64,000 bases of DNA. Origin: an uncultured Clostridia bacterium (GTDB lineage Bacteria > Bacillota > Clostridia > Oscillospirales > Ruminococcaceae). The notes under the pieces are model-generated. The model did not search any database and was not told where the DNA came from. It saw only the letters and a list, made by a program, of their open reading frames with translations. The position numbers and the translations under genes are program-made. The stretch spans positions 49,584 to 113,583 of the forward strand of contig CANQCK010000004.1 of NCBI GenBank assembly GCA_947589185.1. The letters run 5' to 3'. Numbering within the stretch: the stretch's first letter is position 1; each line of letters opens with the position of its first letter. Of the stretch, positions 52,488 to 60,085 are shown one piece after another.

Positions 52488-53045
52488 ATGAAACTTGGAT
52501 ATGATTTTTTTAACAGAGACGTATTAAAGGTTGCACCTGAACTTTTGGGCAAGACGCTTGTTCATATTGTTGACGGTGAGGAAAGACGTTTAATGATAAC
52601 CGAAACGGAAGCGTATAAAGGAACAGACGACACTGCCTGTCACGCTCACAGAGGCAAGACCGAAAGAACGAAAATTCTCTGGGGGAGTGCAGGTACGGTA
52701 TATGTATATCTGTGCTACGGAATACACTGTCTAATAAATATTGTAACGGGAGATGAGGGTGATCCTCAGGCGGTATTGATCCGTGCCTGCGAAGGGAAAT
52801 TCAACGGTCCGGGAAAGCTGACAAAGCAGTTAGGCATTGATATGAGTGCAAATTGGCAGTCGATATATGACAACGATACGCTGTGGATAGAGGATACGGG
52901 CATAAAGGCGAGAATAAGGCGTGATAAGCGAGTGGGAATAGGCTATGCAAGACCCAGAGACTTAGAACGTCCGTGGCGGTACATAATGAAGATAAAGCCT
53001 GAAAAGTCAAGCGGAAAGACAAAGCCGAAGCGAAAAGCCAAATAA
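52488..53045 (+). CDS. DNA-3-methyladenine glycosylase (AAG/MPG family)
   Basis: 185 residues; excises alkylated purines. LGYDFFNRDVLKVAPELLGKTLVH, catalytic ITETEAYKGTDDTACHAHRGKTERT (Glu), GTVYVYLCYGIHCLINIVT and AVLIRACEG match the AAG family. ATG 52488 is chosen over GTG 52473 (ribosome site GAAAGG). It has a Lys-rich C-terminal tail. Confidence 0.94.
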   Translation: MKLGYDFFNRDVLKVAPELLGKTLVHIVDGEERRLMITETEAYKGTDDTACHAHRGKTERTKILWGSAGTVYVYLCYGIHCLINIVTGDEGDPQAVLIRACEGKFNGPGKLTKQLGIDMSANWQSIYDNDTLWIEDTGIKARIRRDKRVGIGYARPRDLERPWRYIMKIKPEKSSGKTKPKRKAK

Positions 53046-53063
53046 TAATATTAGGAGAAAGTA

Positions 53064-54407
53064 ATGAGATTATACAACTTTTTGACATTGCAGTTTGGAA
53101 AACTGATAGTAAAGGTATTACAGCTTTTACATAAGGGAGCGGGAAATCTTCCGGGACTTATTCTGCTGGGGATAAACAGAGGGATACTGGGTTATTTCAA
53201 GGTAGACTGTCCTATTATTGCTGTAACAGGCACAAACGGAAAGACTTCTGTTACCAATTTTGTAAATCATCTTTTCGAGCAAAGCGGAAAGAACGTAATT
53301 ACAAACAAGCTGGGCAACAACCTTGATACGGGAATAGTTTCGCTGTTTTTGAAGCTGTGTTCTCCTACGGGGAAGATACACGCAGACTATCTTGTTCTTG
53401 AAATTGACGAATCGCACGTACCTGTTATATTCAAAAAGCTGAAGCTGGAGACTCTTATTGTTCTTAACTTTTTCAGAGACCAGCTTGACAGAAACGGCGA
53501 AGTTGAGACTCTTATTCTGAAGGTAAAGGGCTTTTTGGAGACCTTTCAGGGAAATGTCATTTTAAATGCCGACGACCCGAACGTTGCACGTCTCGGACAA
53601 GCCAACCCGGAGAATAAAAACGTAAAGTATTTCAGCGTTGAGAAGTATAAATACGCAACCGATAAAATACACGAGGTCGGAGAGGGAAAGTTCTGTCCTG
53701 TTTGCGGTGAACCGCTTGAGTATGAGTATTACCAGTATTCTCATATAGGACGGTTTAAATGTCCCGAGTGCGGATTTGGGAATAATGAAATATACTTAAG
53801 GGTCGGGAATGTCGATCTTGAAAACCGTCATTTTACCGTTGACGGAAGGGAGTACAATATAAACAATCAGAGCATCTATTATGTTTATAATATGGCGGCT
53901 GTATGTGCGGCTGCGAAGCTGTATAACATAGACGGCGATATTCTCAGAGATACCCTTGACACATTTGAAGTCAACAACGGCAGAATGGAGAAATTCAGCA
54001 TCGGTAAAAGTAATGCTGTTATAAACCTGGCAAAGAATCCTGTCGGAGCGAATATGACTATTCGCGTTATGAACGAGACCGGCTGTGAAAAAGAACTTAT
54101 GTTCGTTTTAAATGATAATCTAGCCGACGGCTATGATGTTTCGTGGATATGGGATATAAACTTTGAGGTATTCAAAGACGTAACGAGGGTAATTACAAGC
54201 GGAAGGCGGGCTTACGACATTGCTATAAGAATAAAAACGAGCGGATATGACGCTTCAAAAATAGAGGTCTGCCCTGATTTGGACGAGGCAGTTGAAAATC
54301 TATTTTCAACCGATGGAGAGAAGTTTATAATTGCTAATTACACTTCGGTTCAGCCGACGAGGACTGCTGTAATAAACTATATAGAAAAAAACCAAAGGGA
54401 AGAATGA
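53064..54407 (+). CDS. murT: Lipid II isoglutaminyl synthase subunit MurT
   Basis: 447 residues; Mur-ligase-fold partner of GatD that amidates the D-Glu of lipid II. ATP loop AVTGTNGKTSVTNFVNHLF, VLEIDESHVP, and zinc ribbon CPVCGEPLEYEYYQYSHIGRFKCPECGFGN characteristic of MurT. The C-terminal DUF1727 domain includes NLAKNPVGANMTIRVM. Its stop overlaps the gatD start (ATGA). Confidence 0.96.
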   Translation: MRLYNFLTLQFGKLIVKVLQLLHKGAGNLPGLILLGINRGILGYFKVDCPIIAVTGTNGKTSVTNFVNHLFEQSGKNVITNKLGNNLDTGIVSLFLKLCSPTGKIHADYLVLEIDESHVPVIFKKLKLETLIVLNFFRDQLDRNGEVETLILKVKGFLETFQGNVILNADDPNVARLGQANPENKNVKYFSVEKYKYATDKIHEVGEGKFCPVCGEPLEYEYYQYSHIGRFKCPECGFGNNEIYLRVGNVDLENRHFTVDGREYNINNQSIYYVYNMAAVCAAAKLYNIDGDILRDTLDTFEVNNGRMEKFSIGKSNAVINLAKNPVGANMTIRVMNETGCEKELMFVLNDNLADGYDVSWIWDINFEVFKDVTRVITSGRRAYDIAIRIKTSGYDASKIEVCPDLDEAVENLFSTDGEKFIIANYTSVQPTRTAVINYIEKNQREE

Positions 54408-55147
54408 TTATGAGAGAGATAAGAATATTGCATATGTATTCCGATATGCTTGATCTTTACGGAGATAACGGAAACATAGAGATATTGAGTTACCGTGCAA
54501 AGGCGAGAGGCATTGAAACGGTTGTCGAGCATCACAGCGTAGGAACGAAGGACACTGACTTTTCAAGCTACGATCTGATATATCTGGGCGGAGGGGCAGA
54601 CTTTGAGCAGCAGCTTTTAGCGGAGGATCTTCAAAGCTGCCGTGATGAAATAATGAAGGCGTTCGATAACGGTACTTTTTTTCTGCTTATCTGCGGAGGG
54701 TATCAGCTTATGGGGGAATACTACAAAGATTCCAACGGTGAAGTCATAAACGGTCTTGGGATGTTCCCATATCACACGGCGGCGTCGCTTAATAAGAACA
54801 AGCGGTGCATTGGGAATATAGTCATCGAGGCGGAGCTTAACGGAGAGAAGTATAAGGTAATAGGCTTTGAAAATCACGGCGGTCAGACTTCGCAAACTGA
54901 TAAGCCATTCGGGAATGTTATATACGGGAACGGAAACCGATTTGAAAGTAAAGACGAGGGTTATTTTGATAAAAACGTTATAGCGACTTACCTGCACGGA
55001 CCGCTTCTTTCAAAGAACCCGAAGCTAGCCGATTATATAATTAAATACTGTGCAGAGCGTAATAAGGAACCTGTTAAGATGACTCCTCTTGACGATACGC
55101 TTGAAGAAAAGGCGAGGGAAGTATTGTTTAGCAGGTTAGATAAATAA
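54404..55147 (+). CDS. gatD: Lipid II isoglutaminyl synthase glutaminase subunit GatD
   Basis: 247 residues; class I glutamine amidotransferase fold supplying ammonia to MurT. Nucleophile Cys in FFLLICGGYQLMGEYY, FENHGGQTS, and His in ATYLHGPLLSKNP. IRILHMYSDMLDLYGDNGNIEILSYRAKARGI is the GatD N-terminus. Confidence 0.96.
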   Translation: MIMREIRILHMYSDMLDLYGDNGNIEILSYRAKARGIETVVEHHSVGTKDTDFSSYDLIYLGGGADFEQQLLAEDLQSCRDEIMKAFDNGTFFLLICGGYQLMGEYYKDSNGEVINGLGMFPYHTAASLNKNKRCIGNIVIEAELNGEKYKVIGFENHGGQTSQTDKPFGNVIYGNGNRFESKDEGYFDKNVIATYLHGPLLSKNPKLADYIIKYCAERNKEPVKMTPLDDTLEEKAREVLFSRLDK

Positions 55148-55164
55148 TAAAATAATTATTTTAC

Positions 55165-55303
55165 TTGACAAATAATTATTATATGTTATAATATAAATAT
55201 AAAAAGAGAGTACTGCACACGGCAAATTAATGCCTAGGCGGTATCTCCCATTGATGTTTTTGAAACACCGTTACTGGGAAAAGTAAGGCGGTGTTTCTTT
55301 TTT
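55165..55303 (+). ncRNA. Antisense antitoxin RNA, locus A (candidate type I antitoxin)
   Basis: Promoter TTGACA (55165)-16-TATAAT (55187), predicted start near 55199. The RNA of about 105 nt begins AGAGAGTACTGCACACGGC and ends at terminator GAAACACCGTTACT...AGTAAGGCGGTGTTTC-TTTTTT (55262-55303). It has no ORF. It is complementary to the 3' part of the toxin mRNA read from the opposite strand, as in txpA/RatA-like modules. Confidence 0.65.
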
Positions 55304-55323
55304 ATGTAAAAATAAAAAAGCTT

Positions 55324-55413
55324 CTAATTTTTCTTATTAAATATAAGAAAAGCTAGAGTGATAATTTCGGTTATCATGCTAATGAATGAAAACAATTCAT
55401 AATATGATACCAT
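55324..55413 (-). CDS. Holin-like type I toxin peptide, locus A, 29 aa
   Basis: MVSYYELFSFISMITEIITLAFLIFNKKN, a short hydrophobic peptide with a charged tail, resembling TxpA/Hol-Tox-type toxins (Tyr-Glu near the start, one membrane helix, terminal Lys). Too short for the ORF track. The ribosome site GGGGGTGA is locked in a CCCC-GAAA-GGGG hairpin just upstream. Expressed from TTGACA-17-TATAAT on the minus strand (55477-55505). Confidence 0.7.
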   Translation of the reverse strand: MVSYYELFSFISMITEIITLAFLIFNKKN

Positions 55414-55476
55414 AATTATCACCCCCTTTCGGGGAGAAACCGCGTGCCTTTTTATGTACAGTACTCTAATGTATAT

Positions 55477-55505
55477 TATAAAACAAAATAATTACGATGT
55501 CAAGT
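55477..55505 (-). promoter_or_regulatory. Promoter of toxin locus A
   Basis: Minus strand TTGACA, 17-bp spacer, TATAAT. The transcript would start near AGAGTACTG, which can pair with CAGTACTCT at its 3' end. Confidence 0.75.
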
Positions 55506-55540
55506 AATGACGAACGGTAATGGAACGTCACCATTACTAA

Positions 55541-55574
55541 AAGCCCCCACAGAAATTCTGTGAGGGTCTTTTAG
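55541..55574. terminator. Hairpin terminator downstream of the feo operon
   Basis: AAAAGcCCCCACAGAA / TTCTGTGAGGGtCTTTT, long stem with T tracts on both strands. A second inverted repeat, GTAATG...CATTAC, lies at 55519-55539. The rest of 55575-55703 holds nothing else recognisable. Confidence 0.7.
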
Positions 55575-55703
55575 CACACTAAATATTGAGGAAGTATAAG
55601 CTATAAAATAAATACAGTTTCAAGTTTTGTGATTTTTGGATATTGCCTAAATTTTGCTTTGCAAAACCCGCACAAAACATCGTTCTAACGAAGCATACTT
55701 TTA

Positions 55704-55874
55704 TTAGCCTTTTTTGTGGCAGGAGCCTGCCTGCGGACAGCCTGAACAGCCGCAGGAGCAGGATTTTCCTGCTTTTTTGCTTTTTCTCATTCTAAATATG
55801 ATGAATGCAACTATAAAAAGCAATATAATACTGATTATTATTGTTGAAATATTAGCTTTTAAAAAATCTATCAT
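55704..55874 (-). CDS. FeoB-associated Cys-rich membrane protein
   Basis: 56 residues from ATG 55874 (MIDFLKANIS), preceded by GGTGATTTCT; the ORF-track start uses an upstream TTG. One membrane helix (IIISIILLFIVAFIIFRM), then a basic Cys-rich tail SCSCGCSGCPQAGSCHKK, the signature of the FeoB-associated family. Last gene of the feo operon; may deliver or chelate Fe(II). Confidence 0.88.
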   Translation of the reverse strand: MIDFLKANISTIIISIILLFIVAFIIFRMRKSKKAGKSCSCGCSGCPQAGSCHKKG

Positions 55875-55906
55875 AGAAATCACCGTTTCGTTCAAGCTGA
55901 TAAGTA

Positions 55907-58345
55907 TTAAGCCTTAGCTTTGGTTTTTAAAGTGAGTTTATCAGCAGTCTTATATGGCTTAACAAGCATATAAACTATGAACACTGCAATAAGAATTGCC
56001 GCAATAAGACCGATAATGTTCGGACTGCCTGTTAATGCACTTCCGATTTGGTAGATCATAAGGGCAACCGCATAAGCGAATACGCATTGGTAAGCTATAG
56101 CAAAAGCTGTCCACTTAGGACTGTTCATTTCCCGTCTGATAGCACCCATTGCCGCAAAGCAGGGGGCACAGAGAAGATTGAAAGCTAAGAACGCATAGCC
56201 TGCAAGCGGCGTCATACCCTCAAAGTCGAGAACTCCGAACACTCCGACAACCTCTTCTTTAGCAACCAGACCCATAATAGTAGCGATAGCAGCCTTAATG
56301 TTACCGAAGCCGAGCGGTGAGAATATTCTGCAAATTGCGTTTCCAACTATTCCGAGAATGCTGTTTTCAAGCTCCATATCGGCACTGAACGTGAATATTC
56401 CGTCAACAAAGCCGAAGCAAGAGCCTGCCCAGATGACGATAGATGAAAGAAGAATAATAGTTCCTGCTTTTTTGATGAAAGATGAAGCACGTTCCCACAT
56501 TGAACGCAGAATGTTGCTGACTGTCGGCAGATGGTATGCGGGAAGCTCCATAACAAACGGTGCAGGGTCGCCTGCGAACATCTTTGTTTTCTTGAGCATA
56601 ATGCCCGAGACGATTATTGCAGCAATACCTAAGAAGTATGCGCTCGGTGCGACCCACCATGTTCCGTTAAAGAGGGCGGCTGAGATAAGTGCAATGATAG
56701 GCAGCTTAGCTCCGCAGGGAATAAATGTTGTAGTCATAATTGTCATACGGCGGTCACGTTCGTTCTCAATCGTTCGTGACGCCATAACTCCCGGAACTCC
56801 GCAGCCTGAACCTATAAGCATTGGTATAAACGACTTTCCCGATAAGCCGAACTTGCGGAATATCCTGTCCATAATAAATGCAATTCTCGCCATATATCCG
56901 CACGATTCCAAGAACGCAAGGAAGATAAACAGTACCAGCATCTGAGGTACAAATCCAAGTACCGCTCCGACTCCGCCTACAATACCGTCTAAAATCAAGC
57001 CCTGAAGCCAGTCTGCACAGTTTACGGCAACAAGTCCGTTTTCGACCAGAACAGGTATTCCGGGTACCCATACGCCGTATTCAGCAGGGTCGGGAGTGTT
57101 TGTAAACTCGCCGTCTCCATTGAGAGGAAGCATAGGAGTTATGTCAAACTTACCGTTCTCTTTGACGGCAAGCTCTTCGCCGTATGAACCGTAAGCCTCT
57201 TCAAAAGCACTGAAGTCTTTTTCCTCAACGGCTGTTAAAAGCTCGTCTGCACCGGTTATACCCGCTTTGCTTGCACCCTCAAGAGCCGTCTTGACCTCAG
57301 GCAGGAATATTTCCTTTTGGGCATACTCGCTTGCAGCGTCGTCGTATTCGCTTGAACCTATGCCGAACAAGTGCCAGCCGTCGCCGAAAACGCCGTCGTT
57401 AGCCCAGTCTGTAGCCCATGTTCCTACAGTAGAGACCGAAACATAGTAAACAATGACCATTACTATCGCAAATATGGGAAGTGCAAGCCATCGGTTTGTT
57501 ACTACCTTATCAATTTTATCGGTTACAGTCAGTTTTCCTCTGCTTTTCTTTGTGTAACAGCCGCCTATGATAGAAGCGATGTATGTATATCTTTCACTGG
57601 TTATGATGCTTTCTGAATCGTCGTCCAGCTCGTCTTCGCAGTTTTTGATGTCAGTTTCTATATGTGAAATTATCTTACTGTCTAAATTCAGTCTCTCGAT
57701 AACCTTATCGTCTCTCTCGAACAGCTTGATAGCAAGAAATCTTTGTTCGCTTTCGGGCATATCGTGCAAAACTGCCTCTTCAATGTGTGCGAGTGCGTGT
57801 TCAACGCTTCCGTCAAAGCTGTGCTGAGCAACCATTCTTTTTCCGCTTTTTGCAACGCTTATCGCCTTTTCGATAAGATCGTTTACGCCCTCGCTTTTAA
57901 GAGCCGAGATTTCCGTGACCTCACAGCCAAGCTCTTTTGAAAGCTTCTGCGTATCCAGCTTGTCGCCGTTTTTCCTTACTATATCCATCATATTGACCGC
58001 TACTATAACAGGAATTCCAAGCTCGACAAGCTGAGTTGTAAGATACAGATTTCTCTCAAGATTTGAGCCGTCAATGATGTTGATGATAGCGTTTGGCTTT
58101 TCGTCTAAAAGAAAGTTTCTCGAAACGACCTCCTCAAGCGTATAAGGCGAGAGCGAATAAATTCCCGGCAGGTCAACCAAAATGACCTCGTCATCTTTAG
58201 AACTGTGACCTTTGATTTTTCCTTCCTTTTTTTCTACTGTTACTCCCGGCCAGTTGCCGACAAACTGATTTGATCCTGTCAAAGCGTTGAACAGGGTAGT
58301 TTTACCGCTGTTTGGATTTCCCGCAAGTGCTATTTTGATACTCAT
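55907..58345 (-). CDS. feoB: Ferrous iron transporter FeoB
   Basis: 812 residues; Fe(II) uptake across the membrane. N-terminal G domain with G1 GNPNSGKT (9-16), G3 VDLPGIYSLSPY, G4 NMMD, then the GDI helical region and a membrane part carrying Gate motifs IGSGCGVPGVMASRTI and TFIPCGAKLPI. An extracellular insertion (about 345-450, SSEYDDAASEYAQKEIF...) lies between membrane segments. Downstream of two feoA genes in one operon. Confidence 0.96.
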   Translation of the reverse strand: MSIKIALAGNPNSGKTTLFNALTGSNQFVGNWPGVTVEKKEGKIKGHSSKDDEVILVDLPGIYSLSPYTLEEVVSRNFLLDEKPNAIINIIDGSNLERNLYLTTQLVELGIPVIVAVNMMDIVRKNGDKLDTQKLSKELGCEVTEISALKSEGVNDLIEKAISVAKSGKRMVAQHSFDGSVEHALAHIEEAVLHDMPESEQRFLAIKLFERDDKVIERLNLDSKIISHIETDIKNCEDELDDDSESIITSERYTYIASIIGGCYTKKSRGKLTVTDKIDKVVTNRWLALPIFAIVMVIVYYVSVSTVGTWATDWANDGVFGDGWHLFGIGSSEYDDAASEYAQKEIFLPEVKTALEGASKAGITGADELLTAVEEKDFSAFEEAYGSYGEELAVKENGKFDITPMLPLNGDGEFTNTPDPAEYGVWVPGIPVLVENGLVAVNCADWLQGLILDGIVGGVGAVLGFVPQMLVLFIFLAFLESCGYMARIAFIMDRIFRKFGLSGKSFIPMLIGSGCGVPGVMASRTIENERDRRMTIMTTTFIPCGAKLPIIALISAALFNGTWWVAPSAYFLGIAAIIVSGIMLKKTKMFAGDPAPFVMELPAYHLPTVSNILRSMWERASSFIKKAGTIILLSSIVIWAGSCFGFVDGIFTFSADMELENSILGIVGNAICRIFSPLGFGNIKAAIATIMGLVAKEEVVGVFGVLDFEGMTPLAGYAFLAFNLLCAPCFAAMGAIRREMNSPKWTAFAIAYQCVFAYAVALMIYQIGSALTGSPNIIGLIAAILIAVFIVYMLVKPYKTADKLTLKTKAKA

Positions 58346-58431
58346 ATTTAATGACCGTTCCTTTCCTGCGTGAGTTTGATTTTCACGCTGTATATTTGCG
58401 TTAGGTATAGCTAACTTGTATGCAGAATGAT

Positions 58432-58653
58432 TTATTCTATCTCTATCATTTCTGCGTCAGCCTTTCTCAGAGACAGCTCATAGCCTCTTACCGTAACCTC
58501 TATTGGGTCTCCGAGAGGTGCTACCTTTCTTATATGTATATCTACGCCTTTTGTAATTCCCATATCCATAATTCTGCGTTTTACCGCTCCTTCCCCGTGC
58601 AGACGCTTGACCTTCACAGTCTGACCTATCACGGCTTCCTTTAATGTTTGCAT
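58432..58653 (-). CDS. feoA: FeoA-domain protein (proximal to feoB)
   Basis: 73 residues, SH3-like FeoA fold: LKEAVIGQTVKVKRLHGEGAVKRRIMDMGITKGVDIHIRKVAPLGDPIEVTVRGYELSLRKADAEMIEIE. GDPIEV and GYELSLRK are typical. AGGAGAGATCTT precedes ATG. Confidence 0.94.
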   Translation of the reverse strand: MQTLKEAVIGQTVKVKRLHGEGAVKRRIMDMGITKGVDIHIRKVAPLGDPIEVTVRGYELSLRKADAEMIEIE

Positions 58654-58697
58654 AAGATCTCTCCTTTTTCTTCTTTTATTTATTTATATGTTTTAAA

Positions 58698-58913
58698 TTA
58701 AGCAACTATAATTTTATTTGCCATTTCACGGCTGATAGCCACTCTTGTGTTTTTTACGTTTACTATTAGATTTCCGCCGTTGTCCGATACGATAAGTATT
58801 TCTCCGCCCTCGACAAACCCTAAGTTCCCTAAAAATCGTTTCGTTTCGTCTTTGCCCTTGATTTTCTTTATTTTTATCTTTTCGCCGACTTCTGCAAAGG
58901 TCAATGGTATCAT
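58698..58913 (-). CDS. feoA: Second FeoA-domain protein
   Basis: 71 residues: PLTFAEVGEKIKIKKIKGKDETKRFLGNLGFVEGGEILIVSDNGGNLIVNVKNTRVAISREMANKIIVA. First gene of the operon; tandem feoA genes are common in Clostridia. Its sequence differs clearly from the second copy, so this is not a recent duplication. Confidence 0.92.
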   Translation of the reverse strand: MIPLTFAEVGEKIKIKKIKGKDETKRFLGNLGFVEGGEILIVSDNGGNLIVNVKNTRVAISREMANKIIVA

Positions 58914-58945
58914 TATTTCATCTCTTTCTCTTTCTATAGGTGAAA

Positions 58946-58994
58946 GTTAGAATCGGCTAACTCGTTTTTATCAAAAAAGTTAGCGAAAACTAAC
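58946..58994. promoter_or_regulatory. Two DtxR-type operator candidates before feoA
   Basis: GTTAG-AATCGG-CTAAC (58946-58961) and GTTAG-CGAAAA-CTAAC (58979-58994), perfect 5-bp arms. The second overlaps the predicted transcription start. A weaker third copy, GTTAG-CGAATG-GTAAC, is at 59068-59083. This resembles DtxR/IdeR-family sites (TTAGnnnnnnCTAA). Confidence 0.65.
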
Positions 58995-59001
58995 CTTATA
59001 C

Positions 59002-59030
59002 AGAATACCACTTTCCGCAGTTTTTGTCAA
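59002..59030 (-). promoter_or_regulatory. Promoter of the feo operon
   Basis: Minus strand TTGACA, 17-bp spacer, TATTCT. Confidence 0.7.
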
Positions 59031-59095
59031 TGTGTTTTTCAAAGTTTGTAGCTTTTCACAAAAACAAGTTAGCGAATGGTAACTGAAATTGTTAA

Positions 59096-59445
59096 AACCG
59101 CCAGCGTGACGCTGGATGCTCTGCTGCCTTTGGAAAGTTAGCATAATGTGTTTGCTTTGTACAACGGCAGGCTAGTACTTTGTTTAAATAACTAACTAGA
59201 ACTTATAAAAATATTGCCAACTTTAGCGTGCCGACAGACTATTTTAATCTTTTTTGCTTTAAAAACGGAGGCACAAGAGCCACCGGAGGTTCTCCGGTCT
59301 TGCCTCAGCTTTTAGATGCTAGAAATTTAGAGGCAAGAAGCAAGATTCTATCTATTTTACAAAGTATAAGTCTGCCGTTTTGATTCGTCAAACATTAAAT
59401 TAAACTTTTAATAGGCAGCAGAGCCACCGCCGGCTCGGCGGGCTT
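59096..59445. repeat. Repeat element R1 (about 200 bp plus inverted partial copy)
   Basis: Starts CCGCCAGCGTGACGCTGG, contains TTTGTACAACGGCAGGCT, GCGTGCCGACAGACTATTTTAATC and GGAGGCACAAGAGCCACCGGAGGTTCTCCGG. The 59320-59445 part resembles the left half inverted (GGCAGCAGAGCCACCGCC). No coding potential. Confidence 0.7.
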
Positions 59446-59583
59446 GACAAATAAAAATTATATGTTATAATATAAATGTAAAAAGAGAGTACTGCACACG
59501 GCAAACTAATGCCTAGGCGGTTACTCCCATGAATAGTGTTTAGAAACACCGCAACATTGGAAGCGTGGCGGTGTTTCTTTTTT
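59444..59583 (+). ncRNA. Antisense antitoxin RNA, locus B
   Basis: Second copy of the antitoxin unit: TTGACA-16-TATAAT (59444-59471), 5' end AGAGAGTACTGCACACGGC, terminator GAAACACCG...CGGTGTTTC-TTTTTT (59543-59583). Compared with locus A the flanks are nearly identical, but the apical part of the terminator loop has diverged (CAACATTGGAAGCGTGG versus TTACTGGGAAAAGTAAGG). Confidence 0.65.
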
Positions 59584-59603
59584 ATGTAAAAATAAAAAAG
59601 CTT

Positions 59604-59693
59604 CTAATTTTTCTTATTAAATATAAGAAAAGCTAGAGTGATAATCTCGGCTATCATGCTGATGAATGAAAACAATTCATAATATGATACCAT
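59604..59693 (-). CDS. Holin-like type I toxin peptide, locus B, 29 aa
   Basis: MVSYYELFSFISMIAEIITLAFLIFNKKN, one residue different from locus A (Ala for Thr). The 62-aa ORF-track entry extends into the 5' leader and is not the product. Same CCCC-GAAA-GGGGG hairpin over the ribosome site. Confidence 0.7.
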   Translation of the reverse strand: MVSYYELFSFISMIAEIITLAFLIFNKKN

Positions 59694-59758
59694 ATTACCA
59701 CCCCCTTTCGGGGAGAAACCGCTTGCCTTTTTATGTACAGTACTCTCATATTTATTAT

Positions 59759-59787
59759 AATTTAAAATATATACTTTGTCAAATAAT
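59759..59787 (-). promoter_or_regulatory. Promoter of toxin locus B
   Basis: Minus strand TTGACA, 17-bp spacer, TATAAT, same position relative to the toxin as in locus A. Confidence 0.72.
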
Positions 59788-59789
59788 AT

Positions 59790-59998
59790 CAACCGCCGCC
59801 GGCGTGACGCCGGTTGCTCTGCCGCCTTTGGGTAGTTTGATTAATGTTTAACTTTGAGAAACGGCGGGCTTGTACTTTGTTTAAACGGTGGGCAAGTTTA
59901 GTTTTATATTGCTAACTAATAGCGTGCCGACAGACAAAATTAATCTTTTTTGCTTTGAAAACGGAGGCACAAGAGCCACCGGAGGTTCTCCGGGTTGA
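59790..59998 (+). repeat. Repeat element R2
   Basis: CCGCCGCCGGCGTGACGCCGG ... TTTGTTTAAACGGTGGGCAAGTTTAG ... GCGTGCCGACAGAC ... GGAGGCACAAGAGCCACCGGAGGTTCTCCGG. Nearly the reverse complement of R3 at 63.63-63.81 kb. No coding potential. Confidence 0.72.
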
Positions 59999-60085
59999 TT
60001 AATTTTGATTTTTATGGTAGAATTAGTGCGAAAGAAAAAATCTGAAATCAGATGTTCAGAAGAACTGAAAAAAGGAGTATGCTGT

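Noticed and set aside
59691-59730. T-box-like string (CCACCCC...GAAACCGC) near the toxin leaders
   Set aside because: It superficially recalls the T-box antiterminator, but it is the CCCC-GAAA-GGGG leader hairpin of a 29-aa ORF, with no specifier loop or downstream synthetase gene.
59694-59792. N-terminal extension of the 62-aa ORF at 59604-59792
   Set aside because: The extra residues lie in the toxin leader and cover the SD hairpin and promoter. Locus A has no comparable open extension; only the 29-codon part is conserved.
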